DNA of 64,000 nucleotides from Pirellulales bacterium (GTDB lineage Bacteria; Planctomycetota; Planctomycetia; Pirellulales; JAEUIK01). Position numbers and translations under genes: made by a program. Where the stretch lies: NCBI GenBank assembly GCA_019694455.1, contig JAIBBY010000002.1, forward strand, positions 62,001 to 126,000. The letters run 5' to 3'. The notes below the pieces were generated by a model. The model saw only the letters and a list, made by a program, of their open reading frames with translations, ran no database searches and was not told where the DNA came from. Positions within the stretch are counted from its first letter, which is position 1. Each line of letters begins with the position of its first letter. Of the stretch, positions 26,443-34,825 are shown in pieces.

Positions 26443-27138
26443 ATGCGCGCGCTTTGTTGGACCGTGCTGGCCGCTGTTGCCTTGTTGAGCCATGCGGTCG
26501 CCACCGCCGAGGAGATTTCTGGAGATTATCTCGAAACGCGGACCTGCGACGTTTACACAGGACCCTGTTTCGCGAACGGCCAGGTGGGGCTAACCGGCCG
26601 CGACGCGCTGCTGGCCTGGAGCATTGACCGTGGCTCGTTCAACGGTGTTGATCTCGCTGGCCGTCAGGTGGTGATGGCTATCCGCGCCTCGGATACGCTG
26701 GGCTTTGGCGGCGGGATGGTGGTGCGGCCCGATCCGATCCGCTCGGTGGTGTTGGTCGATCAAGACGCCAGTCCCGCGCAGCGCGACGCGCTGGTGGCGT
26801 TCGCCAAGAGCCGCGCGGGCCAGTTGGCGGGCGAGGTGACGCGTGTCGAGTCGGTGGCGATCGACATGACGCTCGATCATATCGACATGGTGGCCAAGCT
26901 GACCGCCGGCAAGGTGGCTCACATCGAGACGCGTAAGCTCGGTAAGGGAGATTGCGTATGCACCAACGAGATGATCTTTTATCCGCCGCTGACCGACGTC
27001 GATAGCTACGAGCCGGCATACACCGTGGAGGCGGGCTATCAGGGACGTGGGCTGGGGAGCCGCTGGCAGGCGCCGCGCACGCGCAGTTCGTTCTTGGCCA
27101 CGTTCAACGTGAAGACCGAAGAACTGGCCGCGCGATAG
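26443..27138 (+). CDS. DUF1326 family secreted protein
   Basis: A 231-residue protein with a signal peptide (cleavage after VATA). The mature start, EISGDYLETRTCDVYTGPCFANGQ, is the signature opening of the DUF1326 family, which has two cysteines in the TCDVYTGPC motif. A further CVCTNEM pair lies in the C-terminal half. Similar proteins are seen in planctomycetes and proteobacteria; their function is unknown. The start is set by GAGGAGC upstream and by the signal peptide. The gene ends just before a hairpin terminator shared with citrate synthase. Confidence 0.88.
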   Translation: MRALCWTVLAAVALLSHAVATAEEISGDYLETRTCDVYTGPCFANGQVGLTGRDALLAWSIDRGSFNGVDLAGRQVVMAIRASDTLGFGGGMVVRPDPIRSVVLVDQDASPAQRDALVAFAKSRAGQLAGEVTRVESVAIDMTLDHIDMVAKLTAGKVAHIETRKLGKGDCVCTNEMIFYPPLTDVDSYEPAYTVEAGYQGRGLGSRWQAPRTRSSFLATFNVKTEELAAR

Positions 27139-27170
27139 GCGCAGTGTTCGACAGTCAGATTGTCAAAGGA

Positions 27171-27196
27171 AAAGCCGCGCACGGCAGCGCGGCTTT
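27171..27196. terminator. bidirectional terminator between DUF1326 and citrate synthase genes
   Basis: AAAGCCGCGC and GCGCGGCTTT form a perfect ten-base stem around a six-base loop. It lies between convergent stops. T-rich bases on either strand (ACTTTT after it on the plus strand, CCTTTGACAA on the minus) make termination in both directions likely. Confidence 0.8.
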
Positions 27197-27222
27197 ACTT
27201 TTGCGCGGGGGAAGCGGACGGT

Positions 27223-28509
27223 TTACCGTTCCGCGATCGGCAGAAAATCGCGCTTGTTGGGACCGACGTAGATCTGCCGCGGGCGGCCGATCTTTTTGTT
27301 CACCGAGCGGTGCATCTCCACCCAGTGGGCGATCCAGCCCGGCAAGCGGCCGATGGCGAACATGACGGTGAACATCGGCTCGGGCAGTCCCAAGGCGCGG
27401 TAGATGATGCCGGAGTAGAAGTCGACGTTGGGATAGAGCTTGCGTTCGACAAAGTACTCGTCGTGGAGGGCGACTTCTTCGAGTTCTTGGGCGATGTCGA
27501 GGATGGGGTCGTCGATGTTCTTTTTCTTGAGCAGCTTGTGGCACGCGTCCTTGATGATCGAGGCGCGCGGGTCGTAGTGCTTGTAAACACGGTGTCCAAA
27601 GCCCATGAGGCGGAAACCGCTGTCCTTTTTCTTGGCGAGCTCGACCGCCTTGCGAACGTCTCCGCCGTTGGCGCGGATATGTTCGAGCATTTCGATGCAG
27701 GCCTGATTGGCGCCGCCATGCAGCGGCCCCCACAGGGCGCAGATGCCGGCCGCGATGGAGGCGAACAGATTGGCGTCGGCCGAGCCGACGATGCGCACCG
27801 TGGAGGTGCTGCAATTTTGCTCGTGGTCGGCATGCACGATGAACAACAGGTTGAGCGCGCGGACGGCGTCCGGGTCGATCACATACGGCTCGGAGGGGAC
27901 CGCGAACATCATCTGCAAAAAGTTCTCGACGTAATCGAGATCGTTGCGCGGATAGATGAACGGCTGGCCAATCGACTTCTTGTAGCTGTAGGCGGCGATG
28001 GTGGGCAGTTTGGCCATCACCCGATAAATCGACATCTCGACCTGCGCGGGATCGCGCGGGTTGAGCGAGTCTTGATAGAACGTGGAGAGCGCGCCGACCA
28101 CTGAACTGAGGATGGCCATGGGGTGGGCGTCGCGCGGAAAACCGTTGTAAAACGAGCGCATGTCCTCGTGCAGCATGGTGTGCCGACGAAGATTTTTGCG
28201 GAACTGTTCAAGCTGATCGGCGTTGGGCAGTTCCCCATAGATGAGCAGGTAGCTGATCTCGACAAAGTCGCAGTGCGCCGCCAGTTGCTCCACCGGGTAA
28301 CCGCGGTAGCGGAGGACGCCATTTTCGCCATCGAGATAGGTGATGGCGCTGGTGGTCGAGCCGGTGTTGACGAACCCTTCGTCCAGCGTGATGTAGCCGG
28401 TTTGCGAACGCAGCTTGGAGATATCGACCGCGTGTTCGTTCTCTGAACCGACAACGATGGGCAACTCGATCTGCTGGCCATTGAGTTGCAGCTTGGCAAC
28501 TTCCGTCAT
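27223..28509 (-). CDS. gltA: citrate synthase
   Basis: GltA condenses acetyl-CoA and oxaloacetate in the TCA cycle. The 428-residue protein has the usual type II length. Catalytic regions: GPLHGGANQA with the first active His, GFGHRVYK with the second and DFYSGI with the active Asp. The start MTEVAKLQLNGQQIELP is supported by a GAAGGA site nine bases upstream, and the sequence before it is unlikely to be protein. A possible promoter lies 90 bases upstream. A terminator follows. Confidence 0.97.
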   Translation of the reverse strand: MTEVAKLQLNGQQIELPIVVGSENEHAVDISKLRSQTGYITLDEGFVNTGSTTSAITYLDGENGVLRYRGYPVEQLAAHCDFVEISYLLIYGELPNADQLEQFRKNLRRHTMLHEDMRSFYNGFPRDAHPMAILSSVVGALSTFYQDSLNPRDPAQVEMSIYRVMAKLPTIAAYSYKKSIGQPFIYPRNDLDYVENFLQMMFAVPSEPYVIDPDAVRALNLLFIVHADHEQNCSTSTVRIVGSADANLFASIAAGICALWGPLHGGANQACIEMLEHIRANGGDVRKAVELAKKKDSGFRLMGFGHRVYKHYDPRASIIKDACHKLLKKKNIDDPILDIAQELEEVALHDEYFVERKLYPNVDFYSGIIYRALGLPEPMFTVMFAIGRLPGWIAHWVEMHRSVNKKIGRPRQIYVGPNKRDFLPIAER

Positions 28510-28838
28510 CGAGTTCGATCCTTCCCGATTCTGCGCAGGGGATTTGGTCGCAACCATTGCAATCTGCTGTCTTCTGCTATCGTGTGTTGTTAACCCGCAG
28601 TGTAGCGGCGCGCGGCGCTTACCACAATTCACGTATCGAACATTGCACGCGCCCACTATTACTATTGCTTATGCGAAGCAGTCATGGTCGACGCCGCGGC
28701 GGACGAGTCTGCCGCCGCTATAATCGTGCGACGACCAGAGTTGAGTGTCGTTACCTGGTAGTTAAGGCGGCAAGAAACGGTTGGCTCGCCGTCTCAACCT
28801 GCTTTGCGCGTTCGTCAGTGGCTGGTCGGAATCGATCC
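28510..28838. other. 329-base divergent region between citrate synthase and a lipoprotein gene
   Basis: No gene is supported. The minus side carries the likely citrate synthase promoter. On the plus side a TATAAT lies at 28719-28724 without a recognisable -35 box, about 115 bases before the lipoprotein start. The region is otherwise featureless to me. Confidence 0.55.
28599..28627 (-). promoter_or_regulatory. possible sigma-70 promoter of citrate synthase
   Basis: On the minus strand TTGTGG and TACACT are separated by 17 bases. The match is partial (three and four bases of six). It lies about 90 bases upstream of the start codon. Confidence 0.45.
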
Positions 28839-30203
28839 ATGCGACAACTGAGTTGGCTGTGTCTGTTGATGTTGGCCTGGGCCGGGTGCGAACGGCCGGC
28901 GGAGTTTGCCGCGCCAACTGCCGTCGCGGCGCCCTATGGCGCCAAGATGGGGGGGGAGTGGCCGGGCTGGCGCGGACCGGTTGGCCGGGGCGTGGCGGAA
29001 CAGTTTCCGCGCGCGTGGCAATGGCCTCGGCAGGCGCCCGCGCTCGTTTGGGAGCAACCCACCGGCGATGGCTGGTCTTCGCCGGTGGTGGCCGATGGGC
29101 GGGTTTTCGTTACCGATCGCCAGGGAGACAAAGAGCGGCTGTTGGCCTTTGACGCCGATCGCGGCAAGAGGCTGTGGGTGGTTGAGAACCGCGTCGATTT
29201 TGAGCCGCACCCCGTGGGGCGCAAGCATGGCAACGGGCCAAAATCGACGCCGGTCGTCGCCGACGGCAAAGTGTACAGCCTGGGGATCGCCGGATATTTG
29301 CAATGCGTCGACGCCGCCAACGGCAAGCGCCTCTGGCAGCACGATCTGCCGGCGGAGTTTTCGGAGTCCGTTCCACTGGCCGACGGCCGGGCGTACGTGG
29401 ACGGTACTCGCTCGGTCGTTGTGCCGACGACTGCCGGCCAGGGGGGGCGGGCGCCGCTGTTTGGCTACACCGGATCGCTATTGGCGATCGACGGCAAGAT
29501 CGTGCTGTCGGTGGGAGGAGAGCGCGGCGGCACAGTGATGGCCTTCGACGCGCCGACTGGCAAGGTCGTATGGCAGGCATTGCGCGAGCATGTGTCGTAT
29601 TCGTCGCCGGTGGCGGCGATGCTGGCCGGCGTCGAGCAGGTGGTGGTGATGACGGGGCCGCGCGTGGTGGGCCTGCGACTGGCGGACGGCAAACTCTTGT
29701 GGAGCCACCCATTTCAAATTCAATACGACGAGAGCATCAGCACGCCCGCTATTGCGGATGACCTGGTGCTGGTGACCGGCGATGGCAAGCCATTGACCGG
29801 GCTGCGCATAGCGACCGCTGGTGAGGGGCAACAGGCGAGCGTGGCCTGGGACAACGTGGATCTGACCAGCTATTTGTCGTCGATGTTGGTGCACGAAGGG
29901 CACGTGTACGGGATGGCGGACGACGGGCAGTTTGCCTGCGTGCGTCTGTCCGACGGCAAGACGCTGTGGCAAGGGGGCGACCACGGCTACTACGCGTCGC
30001 CGGTTTTGGCGGGAGATCGCCTGCTCGCGCTGAACGAGGAGGGGAGTGTGGCACTGTTGGCGGCCAATCCGGCGCGGTACGCCGAGTTGGGCCAATGGAA
30101 ATTGGCCGCCGGCGCGACGTGGACCATGCCCGCCATCGCCGGCGGCCGAATTTTTGTGCGCAGCGCCGATCGTTTGGCGTGCTTCGATCTGAGCGCGCCT
30201 TGA
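28839..30203 (+). CDS. PQQ-like beta-propeller repeat lipoprotein
   Basis: A 454-residue protein with a lipoprotein signal, SWLCLLMLAWAGC. The rest shows repeated blades of the PQQ-binding-like type: WPGWRGPVGRGVAE, LLAFDADRGKRLWV, LQCVDAANGKRLWQHDL, VMAFDAPTGKVVWQAL, GLRLADGKLLWSHPF, CVRLSDGKTLWQGG. Each carries the A-x-D-x-x-x-G-x-x-x-W-type tail seen in BamB-like and quinoprotein-like propellers. It could be a scaffold or binding protein in the periplasm; no dehydrogenase motif or heme site is present. The start was chosen for the lipoprotein signal; no ribosome-binding site is clear. Many planctomycetes carry tens of such proteins. Confidence 0.88.
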   Translation: MRQLSWLCLLMLAWAGCERPAEFAAPTAVAAPYGAKMGGEWPGWRGPVGRGVAEQFPRAWQWPRQAPALVWEQPTGDGWSSPVVADGRVFVTDRQGDKERLLAFDADRGKRLWVVENRVDFEPHPVGRKHGNGPKSTPVVADGKVYSLGIAGYLQCVDAANGKRLWQHDLPAEFSESVPLADGRAYVDGTRSVVVPTTAGQGGRAPLFGYTGSLLAIDGKIVLSVGGERGGTVMAFDAPTGKVVWQALREHVSYSSPVAAMLAGVEQVVVMTGPRVVGLRLADGKLLWSHPFQIQYDESISTPAIADDLVLVTGDGKPLTGLRIATAGEGQQASVAWDNVDLTSYLSSMLVHEGHVYGMADDGQFACVRLSDGKTLWQGGDHGYYASPVLAGDRLLALNEEGSVALLAANPARYAELGQWKLAAGATWTMPAIAGGRIFVRSADRLACFDLSAP

Positions 30204-30221
30204 AGCACTGCGCTGTGACGG

Positions 30222-30506
30222 TTAGCGCGCCTTGACGGCCTTCAGGGTGGTCTGGCGACCGGGGCGATAGAAGCCGACCGACTCCAACGATTTGTAGACT
30301 TCTTCCAAAGTCTTTTCGCCAAAGTTGGAGATGCTCAACAGATCGTCGCGCGTGCAGTGCAACAGGTCGTTGACGGTGAAGATGCCGCGCTCTTCGAGAC
30401 AGTTGGTGGTGCGAACCGTGAGCCCAATCTCGGCGGTGCTCATCGACAAGCGGTTTTTGAGATCGCGAGCTTGACCCTCGGCGGCGCTGAGCGGAACGCG
30501 CGTCAT
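30222..30506 (-). CDS. stand-alone RNA polymerase alpha C-terminal-domain-like protein
   Basis: A 94-residue protein that resembles only the C-terminal domain of RNA polymerase alpha. The helix-hairpin-helix region ELLHCTRDDLLSISNFGEKTLEEV-like segment (written here as DLLHCTRDDLLSISNFGEKT) is the conserved DNA- and activator-binding part, and it is preceded by TAEIGLTVRTTNCLEERGI. The N-terminal dimerisation domain is missing, so it is not the subunit itself. The GGAGG ribosome-binding site eight bases before the ATG is very strong. Such stand-alone domains occur in planctomycetes. It might compete for UP elements or recruit activators; this is an inference. Confidence 0.85.
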   Translation of the reverse strand: MTRVPLSAAEGQARDLKNRLSMSTAEIGLTVRTTNCLEERGIFTVNDLLHCTRDDLLSISNFGEKTLEEVYKSLESVGFYRPGRQTTLKAVKAR

Positions 30507-30704
30507 GACAATTACCTCCCTGTACAAGAAATGGTTGACGAGTGGGGCGTCGACCGCGGCAAGTCCCACATGCCGCAAGTGGGGAGCAGTATAACAATCG
30601 CCCCGCGGCTTTCGTAGCAATTGGCGCTGAAAAAATCGCGTGATAGCAGGGGTTTTGCCAGCATCGCCTCGCTGGTCGGCGCGCGACCGGTATACTCAAG
30701 TGAC

Positions 30705-32951
30705 ATGGCCGATTTACTCCAACATTTGACGTCTGCCCAACGCGAGGCCGTGCAGCACATCGACGGCCCGCTATTGATTTTGGCGGGTCCGGGGAGCGGC
30801 AAGACGCGGGTGGTGACGCACCGCATCGCCCACATGCTGAGCGAGGGGGTGCCGGCGCGGCAGATCGTGGCGCTGACGTTCACCAACAAAGCGGCCGAGG
30901 AGATGCGCTCGCGGGTCGAGGCGCTGGCGCCGGGGCAGCATGTGTGGACCAGCACGTTTCATCGATTTTGCTCGCGGCTGTTGCGCAAGCACGCGGCGCT
31001 GGTCGGTCTGGAGCAGAACTTCACGATCTTCGACACGGGCGACAGCCAGCGGGCGCTTAAGCTGGCGCTGGAGCGGTTGAACTTTGATCCGGTGCATTAC
31101 ACGCCGGAGCGGATCGGGCAGGCGATCAGCCACGCCAAGAACAACCTGCTGACGCCGGAGGCCTATCTGGCGCGGCCCGCCGGCGCGCTGGCGGCGGTGG
31201 TGGGACGCGTGTACCCGGCGTACCAATCGCAATTGCTGGCGGCCAACGCCGTGGACTTTGACGACCTGTTGCTGCATGTGGCCACGCTGCTGCGCGACAA
31301 CCCAGAACTGCGGGCCGGCTACGACGCCGCGTTTCGCTACATCATGGTCGACGAGTATCAAGACACCAACAGCGCGCAGTACGCGATTGTGCGGGCGCTG
31401 TCGATTCAATATCCCAATCTGTCGGTCACTGGTGACCCTGATCAGTCGATCTATGGCTGGCGCGGCGCCAACTTGAGCAACATTCTGGAGTTCGAGCGCG
31501 ACTACCCCGAGGTGCGGGTGGTGCGCTTGGAGCAGAATTATCGCAGCACCAAGAGTATTTTGCGCGCGGCCGACGCCTTGATCGCGCACAACGTGCGGCG
31601 CAAGGAAAAGGCGCTGTTCACCGATAACGAGGAGGGGGCGCCGGTCCGCTTCACCCTTTACTCGAATCAAAGCGAGGAGGCGGATGGCATCGCCGACCGC
31701 ATCGCGGCGGAGATCGAAGCGGGACGCCGCCGGCCGAGCGACTTCGCCATTTTCTACCGGGTGAACGCGCTGAGCCGCGAGTTGGAGCACGCGCTGCGCG
31801 AGCGCGGCGTGCCGTACCAGATGATCAGCGGTCTGGAGTTTTATCAGCGCAAGGAGATCAAGGACGTTCTGGCGTATTTGCAAGTGCTCAACAACCCGCG
31901 CAACGAGGTGGCCTTTTTGCGGGTGATCAACTCGCCGGCGCGCGGCATCGGCAAGGCGACCATCGAGCGCCTGCGAGCGCATGCCGATCGACGCGGCCTG
32001 TCGCTATTCGACGCCGCTCGCGAGGCGGGCGTGGTCGAAGGACTGCCCAAGCGGGCCGCCACCAGCGTGGCCCGCTTCGTGGCGATGTACGACCTGCTGG
32101 GGACGCTCATCGAGCGACCGGTGGAAGAGATCATGGGGCGGCTGCTCAAAGAGTCGGGCTATCAAGACGCGCTCGAGAAGTCGGACAGCGAGGACGATCA
32201 GGAGCGGCTGGCCAACGTGCAGGAGTTGCTCACCGCCGCGCGGCAATACGACGAACGACACCCCGACGATGGCGGCCTGGAGCGCTTTTTGGAAGAAGTG
32301 TGCCTGGCCAACGAGACTGACGCCTGGGAGGCGGAGAACGACCGCGTCACGCTGATGACGCTGCACGCCGCCAAGGGGCTGGAGTTTCCGGTGGTGTTCA
32401 TCATCGCCCTGGAAGAAGGGTTGATGCCGCACGAGCGCAGCTTGCAGGCGCCCGACCAACTAGAAGAAGAGCGGCGGCTCTTGTTTGTGGGCATTACCCG
32501 CGCGCGGCAAGAGCTATGGCTCAGTCAGGCCTACTATCGCGAGTTTCGCGGGCAGCGGCGCATGACGATACCGAGTCAGTTTCAGATGGAGTTGCCGCGC
32601 GACGAGTTCGATTGGCACGGCGACACGCCGAGCGAAGTGGATTGGCTCGAAGAGTTCCATCAGGAGCCGGTGGTCTCGCCCGAGGCGTTCGAATTTCCGC
32701 CGCGGCCCAAGCAGTTCGCCATCACGACGGCGGCCGAGATGGCGCGGGGCGACGCGCCGGCAGCCTCGCGGCCGGCGATCTCGCCAGAGACTTTTTGCCA
32801 CAACATGCGGGTGCTGCATCCCGAGTATGGACTGGGGACGATCGTGGCGCTGTCGGGCTCTGGGGTGCGGCGGATGGCGACGGTGGAGTTTGGCAGCGTG
32901 GGGGTGAAAAAGTTCGTGCTGCTCAACACCAATCTAAAGCCGGTGAAGTAG
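30705..32951 (+). CDS. pcrA: ATP-dependent DNA helicase PcrA/UvrD
   Basis: A 748-residue superfamily 1A 3'-5' helicase acting in repair and replication restart. Motifs: Walker A AGPGSGKT at 27-34, FTNKAAEEM (Ia), VDEYQDTN (II), GDPDQSIYGWRGA (III), LEQNYRST (IV), MTLHAAKGLEFPVVF (V) and VGITRARQEL (VI). The C-terminal region VLHPEYGLGTIVAL to FVLLNTNLKPVK matches the PcrA tudor-like RNA-polymerase-binding tail. This start matches the family N-terminus, MADLLQHLTSAQREAV. A TATACT box ends only eight bases before the ATG, so the mRNA could be almost leaderless. No ribosome-binding site is seen. Confidence 0.97.
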   Translation: MADLLQHLTSAQREAVQHIDGPLLILAGPGSGKTRVVTHRIAHMLSEGVPARQIVALTFTNKAAEEMRSRVEALAPGQHVWTSTFHRFCSRLLRKHAALVGLEQNFTIFDTGDSQRALKLALERLNFDPVHYTPERIGQAISHAKNNLLTPEAYLARPAGALAAVVGRVYPAYQSQLLAANAVDFDDLLLHVATLLRDNPELRAGYDAAFRYIMVDEYQDTNSAQYAIVRALSIQYPNLSVTGDPDQSIYGWRGANLSNILEFERDYPEVRVVRLEQNYRSTKSILRAADALIAHNVRRKEKALFTDNEEGAPVRFTLYSNQSEEADGIADRIAAEIEAGRRRPSDFAIFYRVNALSRELEHALRERGVPYQMISGLEFYQRKEIKDVLAYLQVLNNPRNEVAFLRVINSPARGIGKATIERLRAHADRRGLSLFDAAREAGVVEGLPKRAATSVARFVAMYDLLGTLIERPVEEIMGRLLKESGYQDALEKSDSEDDQERLANVQELLTAARQYDERHPDDGGLERFLEEVCLANETDAWEAENDRVTLMTLHAAKGLEFPVVFIIALEEGLMPHERSLQAPDQLEEERRLLFVGITRARQELWLSQAYYREFRGQRRMTIPSQFQMELPRDEFDWHGDTPSEVDWLEEFHQEPVVSPEAFEFPPRPKQFAITTAAEMARGDAPAASRPAISPETFCHNMRVLHPEYGLGTIVALSGSGVRRMATVEFGSVGVKKFVLLNTNLKPVK

Positions 32952-32978
32952 GGCGCTCGCGCATCGAGTCGGCGCGAG

Positions 32979-33365
32979 CTAAATGGATTCTTCGTCACTC
33001 GCCGGGGCGATTTGGGCGGAGAGTCGTTTGGGGGCGACCAGGCGATACGAGTCGCGCACGAATTCGGCGATGTCTTCCCAGTCGACGCCGGCATCGAGCC
33101 AAATGCCGATCCAACCGCTCGGCCCGACATAGGGCGGGGCAAAGAAGCAATCGGGGGCGGCGCGGATCATGCGGGCTTGCTCGCCCGGCGCCGCCTTGAG
33201 CCACACCGCCTCGCGCCCCGCGCCGTGATGGTTGTGGCCGCTGGCGTGCATGGCGAAGATTTTGTTGCGCACGCGGAAGGTGGCCTCGCCCCAGGCCTCG
33301 ACCTCGTGCGCCTCGGGCAGCTTGAGGCAGAGCTTGCGCAGGCGAGTGATGGCGCGCGGCGGCAT
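32979..33365 (-). CDS. MmcQ/YjbR-family protein
   Basis: A 128-residue cytoplasmic protein of the MmcQ/YjbR family, which has a CyaY-like DNA-binding fold. The family signature is present: CLKLPEAHEVEAWGEATFRVRNKIFAM, followed by VWLKAAPGEQARMI and a later DVDWEDIAEFVRDSYRLVAPK-type ending (here VDWEDIAEFVRDSYRLVAP). It converges with pcrA. The biological role is unknown. Confidence 0.92.
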   Translation of the reverse strand: MPPRAITRLRKLCLKLPEAHEVEAWGEATFRVRNKIFAMHASGHNHHGAGREAVWLKAAPGEQARMIRAAPDCFFAPPYVGPSGWIGIWLDAGVDWEDIAEFVRDSYRLVAPKRLSAQIAPASDEESI

Positions 33366-33703
33366 GGAAAGCAGGGGGAGAAACTAGGAAGAAGCGATTA
33401 GGGAGATCGTAACCCACGCAGCGCGTTGTCGGAGTACACGGAATCGGATTTTTTTACCGGCTTCCGAATTCACGGCGGGGCCAAAGTCGAGGTTCTCGCG
33501 CCGCATTAACGATGCTTCCGGACAGGTTTGGCAAGATTGACTGGCTATGCCAGCGCTGGCGTGGTAAGTGCATGCGTGAACAGTTGAATCAGCGTGAAAT
33601 AGAGTAAGCTTCGCCTGCATTTGGAGTTGTCACAGGACAGTATTCGGTCAGCGGTACCGGCGAAGTGGTCGGACACAGCGCATTCGATGATAGGCTACAG
33701 AGC
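33366..33703. other. 338-base intergenic region
   Basis: No gene or clear promoter was found. It contains one perfect twelve-base palindrome GCCAGCGCTGGC at 33549-33560 and is less GC-rich than neighbouring DNA. It contains the upstream regions of two divergent genes. Confidence 0.5.
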
Positions 33704-34264
33704 ATGATGATTGTCGTTCCTTGGTTGCTTGGCGTCGGCGCCTGCGCTGGTTTGATCTGGTCGCTGCTGGTTTGGAACGCGGCCGGGTTTTTGGTGTTTG
33801 ATCCATTCTATCTGAGCATGCGGGATGAGGTCGTCGCGGACGGCTTAGTCTTTCAGTCGCTCAATCAACGGTGTCGGATAGTGTTGCTGGCGGCGCTCGG
33901 CCCGGCGTGGCTGATGTGCTTGAGTTGGGCGGCCCTGGCGATCTACGAGATGACGGCAGCGCCCAAACGTTCTCAGAGGTTGCGGTATGGTGTCGGGGCG
34001 CTGCTAGTCGCTACTTTCACCGCTGCCGTCTGGTCGTTTGTTATCTGGAAGGCGTCGGGCATGCTCATATATGACTCGATTCGAGACGCGTTTTCGGATG
34101 TCGCACGTCGAGATGCGCGACTGGCGCCCGAAATCAACGCGACCTGGCGCCATCTTGTGATTTGGGCCATCTGTCCGGCATGGTTAATGTGTGTGGCCTG
34201 GATCGTGTGGGCGAAGGTGGTTTGGCGCCGCACACGGCTACCGAGCGCGACACTACCGGCGTGA
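33704..34264 (+). CDS. membrane protein with internal duplication, function unknown
   Basis: A 186-residue membrane protein made of two similar halves. WSLLVWNAAGFLVFD at 19-33 matches WSFVIWKASGMLIYD at 110-124, and GPAWLMCLSW at 67-76 matches CPAWLMCVAW at 157-166, with offsets of 91 and 90 residues. Each half has two hydrophobic helices flanking a polar loop. The conserved PAWLMC hexapeptide is a striking signature. I recognise no named family. The start was put at the first of two ATG codons before the hydrophobic segment. It overlaps the convergent next gene by 12 bases. Confidence 0.72.
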   Translation: MMIVVPWLLGVGACAGLIWSLLVWNAAGFLVFDPFYLSMRDEVVADGLVFQSLNQRCRIVLLAALGPAWLMCLSWAALAIYEMTAAPKRSQRLRYGVGALLVATFTAAVWSFVIWKASGMLIYDSIRDAFSDVARRDARLAPEINATWRHLVIWAICPAWLMCVAWIVWAKVVWRRTRLPSATLPA

Positions 34265-34696
34265 CAGGCCTGATTGGGCGATCAATCGCAAGTACGACAT
34301 CGAGCGCATTGGCGGACAAGCCATCACTGCGTCGCAAAACTCGGTAGGCGGCGCGTATTCATGTGCGTCCATGTAATGCAAGATCGTCGATGGAGCGACA
34401 TAGACGACTTCGGAAGTCGGCACAAAGAGATTGTTTACGCCCAGCTCGATTCGAAAATGGCCGCGCGCAAAGATGGTTGGCCCGCCAGTTAGTCGACAGA
34501 ATTCGCACTGGTGAACCCCCAAGGCGAGTCCTGGTTGCCAGGGATTGGCGAGCAACTCACAAAGCCGATCAACGATGGTTGGGTCGACGCCTCCCTCGGT
34601 ATGGATGTGGCCGGGCTGTAGCCAGCCCACGGCAAGCACTGGCACGCGCGCGATCTTGCTGAAGAGCGAGCAGGATTCGAGATCTGTGTAGTGCAT
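34253..34696 (-). CDS. conserved small protein of unknown function
   Basis: A 147-residue protein beginning MHYTDLESCSLFSKIA. It contains AVGWLQPGHIHTEGGVD, an HQCEFC metal-like pair, NLFVPTSEVVYVAPSTILHY and the C-terminal YAPPTEFCDAVMACPPMRSM. From memory this arrangement resembles the short DUF7919-type proteins found in many bacteria, but I cannot verify it. It has no signal peptide or membrane helix. It overlaps the membrane protein gene tail to tail. A cytoplasmic protein is likely; function unknown. Confidence 0.7.
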   Translation of the reverse strand: MHYTDLESCSLFSKIARVPVLAVGWLQPGHIHTEGGVDPTIVDRLCELLANPWQPGLALGVHQCEFCRLTGGPTIFARGHFRIELGVNNLFVPTSEVVYVAPSTILHYMDAHEYAPPTEFCDAVMACPPMRSMSYLRLIAQSGLSRR

Positions 34697-34746
34697 CTTG
34701 TCGGCCCAACTTCGAGAATGGCCCCTCACCGCGACCTGCGGCCCAA

Positions 34747-34782
34747 GCCTCTCCCCCTGTTACGCTGCGTGGGGGGCGAGGC
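34747..34782. repeat. GC-rich inverted repeat upstream of the conserved small protein
   Basis: GCCTCTCCCCC and GGGGGGCGAGGC are near-complementary arms around a 13-base centre. It lies in the spacer between two minus-strand genes, downstream of no other gene. The CTCTCCCC style recalls dispersed palindromes of planctomycete genomes; copies elsewhere would have to be searched. Confidence 0.4.
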
Positions 34783-34825
34783 CGAAAGACCAGGACGCAA
34801 GCGAAGCCAGTAGCGTAACAAAGCC

